Origin: DASXPG01 sp044449445
Lineage (GTDB): Bacteria; Gemmatimonadota; Gemmatimonadetes; Gemmatimonadales; JACORV01
Direction of reading: 5' to 3'
Assembly (NCBI GenBank): GCA_044449445.1
Contig: JBIOIA010000100.1
Location: forward strand, 1-9,651
Length of the DNA: 9,651 nt
In this document: positions 1 to 6,960 of the stretch, one piece after another
Layout: each line of letters opens with the position of its first letter
Numbering within the stretch: position 1 is the stretch's first letter
The notes under the pieces: model-generated
What the model was told of the DNA's origin: nothing
The model's input: only the letters and a program-made list of their open reading frames with translations
Database searches by the model: none
Program-made: the position numbers and the translations under genes

Positions 1-1906
1 CGATCAGGGTCGGCACGAGCCGCGCGTCGGCGTCGCCGATCGCCGCCTTGAGCGCCGCGCGGCGCACCTTGGCGTCGCTGGAGGCCAGGAGCCGTCGCAG
101 GGGGCGGAACGCTCCCGGCCCGAGGTTGCGCAGCGCGCGCGAGGCGCTCACGAGGTCCTCGCGGTCGCCCGAGGCGAGCAGCTTTCCCAGCTCGCCGCCG
201 CCCACGATGCCACCCTCGACGCCGCCGTGCCGGAGCAAGCCGCCGAGCGCGGATGCGCGCGTCTTGGGATCGGCATCGGCCAGCAGCGGTGCAAGCTCGT
301 CCACGCACTCATCGCGGGTGAGCGCCGCGAAGGCGCCCGCGGCGGCCGCGCGCACGTCGGCCACCGGATCCCGGAGCGCGCGCCGTGCCGCGTCGGGGTT
401 GCCGGCCTCGCAGCCGGCCAGGTGATGGAGCGCGGCTTCGCGCACGATGGGATCGGCGTGCGCCGCCAGCACCTCGACGGCGCGGGTGACCTCCTCCGAC
501 CGTTCGCCGGCCAGCTGCTCGAGCGCGACCAGCACCGTGCGTGGGGAGCCCTCGGCGAGCGCCCCGAGCAGGATCTGGCGGCCCGCGGAGTCGAGAACGA
601 ATCCCTCGTCGAGCGCGAACGCCCCGCGCGCCGAGAGCGTGTTTGCGAGTCCTGTGACGTACTTGCGCCGCACCGACGGAATGAGCCCGAGCCACACGAC
701 CACCAGCGGGAGCGTGATGAACGCGAAGTTCTGCGGGTGCGCCGCCAGGCGGCTGGCGAACAGAATCACCGCGAGACCCGCGAGCGTGTAGCCGAGCGGC
801 TTCACCACCGCGTCGAGCAGCGCGCGCGTTTTCGCCTTGGTCTCGGGCGGGAAGGGCACGTAGAGGGCCTGGAACGACGTTTCCTGAATCGTGAACTGGA
901 AGCCGTTGTCGCTGAACTTCATCAGGCTGGCGACGGCGAGTCGCGGCAGGGCGAGCAGCGCGGCCGAGGAGAGCCCGAAGGCGCCGGGCATCACGGTGAG
1001 ACCCCAGCCGACGCCGGCACGCGCGATGAGCCGCGGCGTCACGATGAGCTGGAACAGGAACGCCACGGTGCCGCTCGCCGCGTAGAACAGCGAGAAGAAC
1101 CGGGCCAGCTGGTCCTCGCGGTACGTGGCGCGCGCGATCGCCTTGAACTGGTAGTCGCCGATGTTGAGGGCCGTGAAGGCGAGCAGCAGCACGATCGCGA
1201 GCAGCCGCACGTACGGATCGCTGAGCGCGCTGGGCGCCTTGCCGGCGCGCCGCTTCGGGCGCTGGCCCGGCCGCGTGCCGCGCTCGGCCGGCGCCTGGCG
1301 CGCGATGACGAGGGTGATCGCGGCGATCGCGGCCATCAGCGCGACCAGGATGAAGATGAGCTGCGGCGTGCCGATGAGCCGCACGACCGCGCCGGTCGCC
1401 AGGCCGACGATCACCGAGGCCAGCAGCCGCGCCGAGCCGATCGTCCCGAAGAGTCGCTTGGCGGCGCGGGCATCCAGCAGGTCGGCGGCCACGGTCCAGA
1501 ACTGAACGACCAGGAGGTTGGAGACGACCTCGGTCCACACGTAGAAGGCGGGGTACACGAGGTGCAGGTCGGCACGAACTCCGGCCCACGCCCCGACGTA
1601 GGTCACGGCGCCGACCGCGCACGAAAGCAGGATCATGCGGTGCCGTGGAACCTTGTCCGCCATGCGCGCGTACGCGACCGCGACGACCGCCGACACGACG
1701 CCGTAGATCACGAACATCCAGGGCAGGGCGGTCAGCGGGAACCGGCTCAGGAACAGGGTGTCGCGGACGGTGCGGCCGAGGAAGAAGACCGCGGCGGCGA
1801 GGAACAGGTGCACGAACAGCAGGGCGGTGCGTCGCCCTTCGCCCGGCCTTATCCGCAGCGCGACCTCGACGAACCTTGCGGCGCTCTCGCGCAGTGGGAG
1901 ATTCAA
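1..1906 (-). CDS. NTT/ATP:ADP-antiporter-like MFS carrier with C-terminal HEAT repeats (3' end outside window)
   Basis: Polytopic inner-membrane carrier related to the nucleotide transporter (NTT/Tlc, ATP/ADP translocase) branch of the MFS. Its substrate cannot be read from sequence. The frame is open across 635 codons and leaves the window without a stop. Residues about 28-410 hold some 11-12 hydrophobic segments. Family-like motifs are VRDTLFLSRF (47-56), in the first membrane segment, and FWTVAADLLDARAAKRLFG (136-154). From about 441 the protein becomes soluble and carries HEAT-like helical repeats with recurring D-P/A-x-VR-x-A patterns near 485-498, 513-529, 544-561 and 609-635; more may follow outside the window. 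No ATG or GTG lies between the upstream in-frame stop (1985-1987) and the first membrane segment. TTG at 1906 is therefore the best start, with GGAA eight bases upstream. The gene is divergent from gltA. Fusion of an NTT-like carrier to HEAT repeats is known in bacteria outside the parasitic lineages. The family call is fairly sure; ATP/ADP exchange is not. Confidence 0.8.
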   Translation of the reverse strand, partial: MNLPLRESAARFVEVALRIRPGEGRRTALLFVHLFLAAAVFFLGRTVRDTLFLSRFPLTALPWMFVIYGVVSAVVAVAYARMADKVPRHRMILLSCAVGAVTYVGAWAGVRADLHLVYPAFYVWTEVVSNLLVVQFWTVAADLLDARAAKRLFGTIGSARLLASVIVGLATGAVVRLIGTPQLIFILVALMAAIAAITLVIARQAPAERGTRPGQRPKRRAGKAPSALSDPYVRLLAIVLLLAFTALNIGDYQFKAIARATYREDQLARFFSLFYAASGTVAFLFQLIVTPRLIARAGVGWGLTVMPGAFGLSSAALLALPRLAVASLMKFSDNGFQFTIQETSFQALYVPFPPETKAKTRALLDAVVKPLGYTLAGLAVILFASRLAAHPQNFAFITLPLVVVWLGLIPSVRRKYVTGLANTLSARGAFALDEGFVLDSAGRQILLGALAEGSPRTVLVALEQLAGERSEEVTRAVEVLAAHADPIVREAALHHLAGCEAGNPDAARRALRDPVADVRAAAAGAFAALTRDECVDELAPLLADADPKTRASALGGLLRHGGVEGGIVGGGELGKLLASGDREDLVSASRALRNLGPGAFRPLRRLLASSDAKVRRAALKAAIGDADARLVPTLI

Positions 1907-2032
1907 GGGGAGTGTTCCATTCCGGTCTGTTAGAGAAGAACCGTCGGTGGGCCCCTCGTCAACGTCGTGGCGCCTGACGATACTTCAGCCGGAGTTCGCA
2001 GTCCCGCCGTTCCCCTCGCGTGAGGCGTCGCA
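1907..2032. promoter_or_regulatory. Divergent intergenic promoter region between the carrier gene and gltA
   Basis: This 126-base gap separates two divergent genes and must hold both promoters unless they lie inside coding sequence. By eye, a possible gltA promoter is TCGTCA (1956-1961), 17 bases, then GATACT (1979-1984), each matching four of six sigma-70 consensus positions, which would give a leader of about 40 bases. On the minus strand TTGACG (1962-1957) resembles a -35 box but has no good -10 at the right distance. The two candidate -35 boxes overlap. These are weak matches in GC-rich DNA. No operator palindrome stood out. Confidence 0.3.
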
Positions 2033-3319
2033 ATGAGCACCGAGAGCCTGACCGTCAAGGACAACCGCACCGGCAAGTCCTACGAAATCCCGATCGTGGA
2101 CGGCACGATCAAGGCGATGGATCTGCGCCAGGTCAAGACCGCGGCCGACGACTTCGGCCTCATGACGTACGATCCCGCATTCATGAACACCGCCGCGTGC
2201 CGGAGCACGATCACCTTCATCGACGGCGACAAGGGCATCCTCGAGTATCGAGGCTATCCCATCGAGGAGATCGCCGACCAGGCGAGTTTCCTCGAGGTCG
2301 CCTACCTGCTGGGCGCGGGCGAACTGCCCACGGCCGCGCAGCTCAAGAAGTGGACCGAGGACATCCGGTTCCACACCTACGTCCACACCAACATCATCGA
2401 GTTCCTGCGCGGCTTCCGCTACGACGCGCACCCGATGGGCATGCTGCTCAGCACGATCGGCGCGCTTTCGACGTTCTACCCGGAAGCCAAGGACATCCAC
2501 GACCCGAAGAACCGCTACATCCAGCGGGTGCGCCTGATGGCGAAGCTGCCGACCATCGCGGCCTTCTGCTTCCGGCACTCGCACGGGCTGCCGTACGAGT
2601 TCCCGCGCAACGACCTCGACTACATCGGCAACTTCGTCAATATGACGTTCAGCATCGGCGGCAAGCACCAGCCCAACCCGGTGCTCCAGCGCGCCCTGGA
2701 GATCCTCCTCATCCTGCACGCGGACCACGAGCAGAACTGCTCGACCAGCGCCGTGCGCGCGGTGGGCAGCTCGGGCGTGGACCCGTTCTCGGCGATATCG
2801 GCCGGCATCGCGGCGCTGTACGGGCCGCTGCACGGCGGCGCGAACGAGGCGGTGCTGCGGATGCTCGACGAGGTCGGAACCAAGGACCGGGTCCCCGGCT
2901 TCATCGAGAAGGTGAAGAAAGGCGAGGGACGGCTCATGGGCTTCGGGCACCGCGTCTACAAGTCGTACGACCCGCGCGCGAAGCTGATCAAGAAGGTCGC
3001 CTACGACGTCTTCGAGCAGACCGGGATGAATCCGAAGCTCGACATCGCGATCGAGCTCGAGCAGATCGCGCTCAAGGACGACTACTTCATCTCGCGGAAG
3101 CTGTACCCGAACGTGGACTTCTACTCGGGACTCATCTACCAGGCGATGGGCTACCCGACGGACTACTTCACCGTGCTGTTCGCGATTGGACGCCTGCCGG
3201 GCTGGCTCGCCCAGTGGGAGGAGATGATCCAGGACGGCGAGCAGAAGATCGCCAGGCCGAGGCAGATCTACACGGGGGCCAAGCGGCGCAAGTTCGTGCC
3301 GCTGGCGAAGCGGGCATGA
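2033..3319 (+). CDS. gltA: Citrate synthase (type II, hexameric E. coli-like)
   Basis: Condenses acetyl-CoA and oxaloacetate to citrate, the entry step of the TCA cycle, in the cytoplasm. The 428-residue length matches E. coli GltA (427). It has the extra N-terminal beta domain (about 1-50) of the Gram-negative, NADH-regulated form, ending in the typical ITFIDGDKGIL. The active-site set is complete: LHADHEQNCSTS (229-239), H267 in GPLHGGANEA, H306 in GFGHRVYKSYDPRA, D362 in NVDFYSG, and the arginine-bearing RPRQIYTG (408-415). Compared with my recollection of the E. coli NADH site, H114, T115, Y149, R167 and K171 look retained, but F113 stands where E. coli has an arginine. GAGG lies about eight bases before the ATG. 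The stop overlaps the start of the next gene as ATGA, so the two are probably co-transcribed and translationally coupled. Function is certain; allosteric behaviour is inference. Confidence 0.97.
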   Translation: MSTESLTVKDNRTGKSYEIPIVDGTIKAMDLRQVKTAADDFGLMTYDPAFMNTAACRSTITFIDGDKGILEYRGYPIEEIADQASFLEVAYLLGAGELPTAAQLKKWTEDIRFHTYVHTNIIEFLRGFRYDAHPMGMLLSTIGALSTFYPEAKDIHDPKNRYIQRVRLMAKLPTIAAFCFRHSHGLPYEFPRNDLDYIGNFVNMTFSIGGKHQPNPVLQRALEILLILHADHEQNCSTSAVRAVGSSGVDPFSAISAGIAALYGPLHGGANEAVLRMLDEVGTKDRVPGFIEKVKKGEGRLMGFGHRVYKSYDPRAKLIKKVAYDVFEQTGMNPKLDIAIELEQIALKDDYFISRKLYPNVDFYSGLIYQAMGYPTDYFTVLFAIGRLPGWLAQWEEMIQDGEQKIARPRQIYTGAKRRKFVPLAKRA

Positions 3320-4890
3320 GTCCGGCCTCACTGCCGGCGCTGCTCGCCGGCCTGCTCGTGGCGGCGCCGGCACGCCCGGCGCCGCCGCCCCCCCCCGTGT
3401 CGCTGGTCGTGGTGATCGTCGTGGACCAGATGCGCAGCGACTACCTGGACCGGTTCGGCGACCAGTTCACCGGCGGCCTCGCGCGGCTCGTGCGCGAAGG
3501 CGCGGTGTTCGCCCAGGCCTACCAGGACCACGCCATGTCCGAAACGGCGCCCGGGCATGCGACCGTGCTGTCGGGACGCAATCCCGCCTCGACCGGCATC
3601 ATCCGCAACAGCGAGGGCGTGGCGGACAACAACGATTCGCTGCTGGAGGTCACCGGGCCCGGCGCCTCGCCCTGGCGCCTGCGCGGCACGGAGCTGTTCG
3701 ACTGGATGCAGGCGCGCTGGCCGGGCGCGCAGGCGCTGTCGGTCTCGCGCAAGGATCGCGGCGCCATCCTGCCCATCGGACACGCGAAGCAGCAGGTCTT
3801 CTGGTACCAGTCCGGGCAGTTCACCACCAGCCAGTACTACGCCTACGCGCTGCCGGAGTGGGTGCAGCGATTCAACCAGTCGGCCGTGGCGGCGCGCGCC
3901 CCTGGTCGGGTGTGGGATCTCCTGTTGCCCGCGGCGTCCTACAGCGAGCCGGATTCGATGGACTACGAGAACCACGGCCGCGACTTCGCGTTTCCGCACC
4001 GCCTGCCGGCCGACTCCGCCGCCGCGGCGAACGCGGTTGTGGCCACGCCGTTCATCGATTCGCTGACGCTGGATCTCGCGCTCGAGGGGGTGCGGCAGCT
4101 GAATCTCGGTGCCGCTGCCGATCACCCCGACCTGCTGAGCATCAGCCTCTCGGCCACCGACTACATCGGGCACGCGTTCGGCCCGGATTCGCGCGAGCAG
4201 CACGACAACATTCTGCGGCTTGACCGCCAGCTGGGCCGCTTCCTCGACTCGCTCGGCCGGCTGCGCGACCTCGGCCGCGTCGCCCTGGTGCTCACGGCCG
4301 ACCATGGTGTCACGTCGTACCCGGAGTACTGGAACGCTCACGGTGACCCGCATGCCCAGTGGCTCAACCTGGCCGGCCTCGTCCGCGCGTACCGGGCCGA
4401 CCTCGCCGCGCGTGCCGGACCGGGGCAGTTCATCAGGTTCTTCGAGACGGGACTGCTCGTGATGGACCGCCGCGGGCTCGCGGCCAAAGGCGTGAACGTG
4501 GATTCGGTGGTCGCGCGCATCGCCGCCGAGGTGCGGCGGCTGGCGCCGGTGCTGCGCGTCGACACGCGGCAGGACCTGATGGCGCGCGACACGGCCACCG
4601 ATTGGATCGCGCGCCGCTGGCTGAACCTGGCACCGCCCGATGTCCAGGCCGAGCTGTTCGTGACGCTGAAACCGCACATGAGCTGGGGCGTACCCGGCGA
4701 GGCGCAGCACGGTCAGCCGACCGACGACGACACGCACGTGCCCCTGATATTGTGGGGCGACGCGATACGGGCCGGCCGCTACGGGGATCACGTGAGCGTG
4801 GTGGACATCGCGCCGACGCTCGCCCGGGTCCTCGGCATCAGTTCGCTCGAGGCGGTGCAGGGACGCGTGCTGCGCGAGGCGCTGCGCTGA
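3316..4890 (+). CDS. Exported PafA-like alkaline phosphatase / type I phosphodiesterase
   Basis: Alkaline phosphatase superfamily hydrolase of 524 residues, probably a periplasmic or surface phosphomonoesterase using two zinc ions. All expected residues are visible: D37 in VVDQMRSDY, nucleophile T77 in SETAPGHAT, N98, the K146/R148 pair in SRKDRGAILP, D282 and H286 in SATDYIGHAFGP, D329/H330 in TADHGV, and H474 in DDDTHVPL. The K-x-R pair with a threonine nucleophile is the signature of PafA-type enzymes, as opposed to PhoA (serine nucleophile). Nucleotide pyrophosphatase/phosphodiesterases of the same superfamily lack this pair, so a monoesterase is favoured. The N-terminus (about 1-20) is a hydrophobic signal-like stretch without basic residues, followed by a proline run, so export is likely but the signal is atypical. 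The ATG overlaps the gltA stop by four bases with no strong ribosome site of its own, implying coupling. A nine-C run (3388-3396) lies in codons 25-27. Confidence 0.9.
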   Translation: MSPASLPALLAGLLVAAPARPAPPPPPVSLVVVIVVDQMRSDYLDRFGDQFTGGLARLVREGAVFAQAYQDHAMSETAPGHATVLSGRNPASTGIIRNSEGVADNNDSLLEVTGPGASPWRLRGTELFDWMQARWPGAQALSVSRKDRGAILPIGHAKQQVFWYQSGQFTTSQYYAYALPEWVQRFNQSAVAARAPGRVWDLLLPAASYSEPDSMDYENHGRDFAFPHRLPADSAAAANAVVATPFIDSLTLDLALEGVRQLNLGAAADHPDLLSISLSATDYIGHAFGPDSREQHDNILRLDRQLGRFLDSLGRLRDLGRVALVLTADHGVTSYPEYWNAHGDPHAQWLNLAGLVRAYRADLAARAGPGQFIRFFETGLLVMDRRGLAAKGVNVDSVVARIAAEVRRLAPVLRVDTRQDLMARDTATDWIARRWLNLAPPDVQAELFVTLKPHMSWGVPGEAQHGQPTDDDTHVPLILWGDAIRAGRYGDHVSVVDIAPTLARVLGISSLEAVQGRVLREALR

Positions 4891-4917
4891 GGGCTCGGGT
4901 TCCGACGCCTCGTCGCT

Positions 4918-4947
4918 CTGTCGGCCATCGGGTTCGCGGTGTAGACT
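4918..4947 (+). promoter_or_regulatory. Possible weak sigma-70 promoter ahead of the pilus-motor gene pair
   Basis: CTGTCG (4918-4923) and TAGACT (4942-4947) are 18 bases apart and match three and four of six consensus positions. The hexamer TAGACT is the most AT-rich spot in the 90-base gap after the phosphatase gene. No clear terminator hairpin was found between 4891 and 4980, so read-through from the gltA transcript is equally possible. Confidence 0.25.
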
Positions 4948-4980
4948 AGACGCTCCAAGCGCCACGTCGCCGGAGGCACC

Positions 4981-5406
4981 ATGTCGGCCAAGCTGTCGGC
5001 GAAGGTACAGGAAGAAGTCGAGTTCCTGGAGCACGTGCTCAAGATCTGTGTCCACCTGAGTTCGATGGTGGAGCAGTATGCATCCTCCAAGACCAAGAGC
5101 TCGAGCGACATGTACCTGTCGCAGATCACGCGCGCGCTGACGCAGCTCCGCCAGAACGCGATGATGAAGAACCTCGGCTTCGTCGCCGACGCAGCGGGGA
5201 TCCTGGGGGTCGCGGCGGGACGCGGCAGCCAGGTCATGCGCACACGGGTCCTCCGCGAAGGCTCGGTATCGCTGAAGCAGCTGGTCGAGCGAACCATGAA
5301 AGCGGCGATTGACGCCGGCCACCGGGAGAACGCAGAGAAGGAGAAGGTGCACGCGGCCGAGATGGCTGCGGCTGCGGCGGCCAAGCCGACGGAGGGCGCT
5401 GACTGA
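4981..5406 (+). CDS. Small all-helical protein of unknown function, coupled to a PilT-like ATPase
   Basis: I do not recognise this 141-residue protein. It has no signal peptide or convincing membrane span. Most of it looks alpha-helical: a heptad-like amphipathic helix at about 6-35 (KVQEEVEFLEHVLKICVHL), a Ser/Lys-rich turn (36-43), a second helix (44-62), a hydrophobic Gly/Ala-rich stretch (65-82), a third helix (96-125) and a flexible Ala-rich tail. This could form a small helical bundle or coiled-coil dimer. GGAGG lies four bases before the ATG. The stop TGA shares one base with the ATG of the PilT-family ATPase (TGATG), so the two are almost certainly co-translated, and a role as regulator, adaptor or stator for that ATPase is a reasonable inference. 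A phosphotransfer (HPt) domain was considered, but the diagnostic H-x-L-K-G-x-S core is absent. The coding call is firm; function is open. Confidence 0.85.
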   Translation: MSAKLSAKVQEEVEFLEHVLKICVHLSSMVEQYASSKTKSSSDMYLSQITRALTQLRQNAMMKNLGFVADAAGILGVAAGRGSQVMRTRVLREGSVSLKQLVERTMKAAIDAGHRENAEKEKVHAAEMAAAAAAKPTEGAD

Positions 5407-6944
5407 TGGCGGTGCTGGACAAGTTCATCCAGGCGATGTTCGACAACAAGGCGACCGCCCTGAAGCTCCAGAGCGGCCAGTCGGTGATGATCGAGGTGAA
5501 CGGCGCCGACAAGCCGGTCACCAAGGACGTGTTGCCCAAGCCGAAGGTGATGGCGCTGGTGCGCGAGATCGCGCCCGACGGCATGAAGGACCACCTCGAG
5601 GGCGAATCGCGCATGGCGTTCGGGTACGCGACCGACGGCAAGCGCATCGACGTCGAGATCGTGCATGCCGGCGACGAAGTGACGGTCACCCTCTCGCCGG
5701 CCCGGCCGCGCCGCTCCTCGGCGGCGGTCTCGATGCCGATGGAAGCGAAGATGGGCGGCCTCGAGACCAACGCGCCGCCGGCTCCGAGCCGCCCGACGCC
5801 CACGGCCGCGGAGCGCAGCGCGGCCGCCGAGGTCTCGAGCGCCGCGGAAGAGCGCATCCAGGAGATGCTCCGCAAGCTGGTCAGCTCGGGCTCCTCGGAC
5901 CTGCACCTGCGCGTCGGCGAGCCGCCCATCATCCGCAAGTCCGGCGAGATGGAGCGGCTCGAGGGCTACGAGACGCTCACGGTGGACGAAATGATGGCGC
6001 TGCTCACCTCGATCATGCCGGAGCGCAACCGGAAGGAATTCGCCGAGACCAACGACAGCGACTTCGCGTACGAGATCCTTGATCTGGCGCGCTTCCGCTG
6101 CAACGTGCTGCGGGAGCGGAAGGGCCCCGCGGCCGTGTTCCGCGTGATCCCGACCAAGATCCTGTCGGTCGAGGACCTCAACATCTCGGAGGACGTGCAG
6201 AAGCTGTGCTTTCTCACCAAGGGCCTGGTGGTGGTCACCGGGCCGACGGGCTCGGGCAAGTCCACGACGCTCGCGGCGATGGTGGACCTCATCAACCGCA
6301 AGCGCACCGACCACATCATCACGATCGAAGACCCGATCGAGTTCGTGCACCCCAACAAGAGCTGCGTGATCACGCAGCGGCAGGTCGCGCTGCACACCGA
6401 CTCGTTCAAGCGCGCCCTGCGCGCCGCGCTGCGCGAGGACCCGGACATCGTGCTGGTCGGCGAAATGCGCGACCTCGAGACCGTGGCCATCGCGATCGAG
6501 ACCGCCGAGACGGGCCACCTGGTCTTCGGGACACTGCACACGACCACCGCCCCCTCGACCGTGGACCGCATCATCGACCAGTTCTCGGCCGACCGGCAGA
6601 GCCAGATCCGCGTCATGCTCTCGGAGTCGCTGAAGGGCGTGGTGGCGCAGATCCTGTGCAAGAAGATCGGCGGTGGCCGAGTGGCGGTGCGCGAGATCCT
6701 CATCACGATCCCCGCCATCTCCAACCTGATCCGGGAAGGGAAGACGTTCCAGATCATGTCCATGATGCAGACCAACAAGAAGGTCGGCATGGTGACGCTG
6801 AACGAGGGTCTGCTCGAGGTGGTGGACAAGAAGCTCGTGGAGCCGCAGGAAGCCTGGACGAAGGCCGTGGACAAGACGGCCCTCGAGCAGATGATGAAGG
6901 CCAAGGGTCATAACCTGGACTTCCTCAAGCACATGCAGGCCTGA
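5406..6944 (+). CDS. pilT: PilT-family type IV pilus retraction ATPase with duplicated N-terminal domain
   Basis: Cytoplasmic hexameric secretion ATPase that would power type IV pilus retraction. At 512 residues it is far longer than ordinary PilT (about 345-370). Residues 148-512 are a full PilT: PAS-like N2 domain (150-248), Walker A GPTGSGKST (279-287), Asp box ITIEDPIEF (305-313), Walker B DIVLVGEMRD (347-356) with E353, His box ETGHLVFGTLHTT (368-380), and AISNLIRE (437-444), one substitution from the AIRNLIRE motif linked to retraction in PilT. There is no tetracysteine zinc motif, which argues against PilB. The extra part is residues 1-97, which resemble the PAS-like domain again, joined by a Pro/Ala/Ser-rich linker (98-147). 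GGAGG sits ten bases before the ATG, and the gene overlaps the upstream small gene by one base. PilT versus PilU cannot be separated by motif alone. No other pilus gene is in view. Confidence 0.92.
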   Translation: MAVLDKFIQAMFDNKATALKLQSGQSVMIEVNGADKPVTKDVLPKPKVMALVREIAPDGMKDHLEGESRMAFGYATDGKRIDVEIVHAGDEVTVTLSPARPRRSSAAVSMPMEAKMGGLETNAPPAPSRPTPTAAERSAAAEVSSAAEERIQEMLRKLVSSGSSDLHLRVGEPPIIRKSGEMERLEGYETLTVDEMMALLTSIMPERNRKEFAETNDSDFAYEILDLARFRCNVLRERKGPAAVFRVIPTKILSVEDLNISEDVQKLCFLTKGLVVVTGPTGSGKSTTLAAMVDLINRKRTDHIITIEDPIEFVHPNKSCVITQRQVALHTDSFKRALRAALREDPDIVLVGEMRDLETVAIAIETAETGHLVFGTLHTTTAPSTVDRIIDQFSADRQSQIRVMLSESLKGVVAQILCKKIGGGRVAVREILITIPAISNLIREGKTFQIMSMMQTNKKVGMVTLNEGLLEVVDKKLVEPQEAWTKAVDKTALEQMMKAKGHNLDFLKHMQA

Positions 6945-6948
6945 GCCT

Positions 6949-6952
6949 GGAG
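6949..6952 (+). promoter_or_regulatory. Ribosome binding site that decides the peptidase start
   Basis: GGAG lies eight bases before ATG 6961 but only two before the in-frame TTG at 6955. The spacing favours the ATG, which also places the twin arginines at residues 8-9 of a standard-length signal peptide. Confidence 0.6.
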
Positions 6953-6960
6953 AGTTGACC

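Noticed and set aside
309..1622. Minus-strand frame of 437 codons
   Set aside because: Arg/Ala/Pro-rich shadow in a different frame of the carrier gene, which reads through with transmembrane and HEAT patterns.
227..1933. Long plus-strand reading frame (568 codons) opposite the carrier gene
   Set aside because: Its product is Arg/Glu/Gln/His-rich low-complexity sequence with no family motif, while the opposite strand encodes a coherent membrane protein in another frame.
2020..3315. In-frame upstream extension of the phosphatase frame across gltA
   Set aside because: This part is out-of-frame gltA sequence of Arg/Pro/His-rich character; homology-like sequence starts only at ATG 3316.
1985..5352. 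Two long minus-strand frames antisense to gltA and the phosphatase (462 and 674 codons)
   Set aside because: Products are His/Arg/Val-rich without domains; they mirror the codon bias of the GC-rich plus-strand genes.
6955..6957. TTG as start of the S9 peptidase
   Set aside because: Only two bases from the GGAG site; ATG 6961 has proper spacing and a standard start codon.
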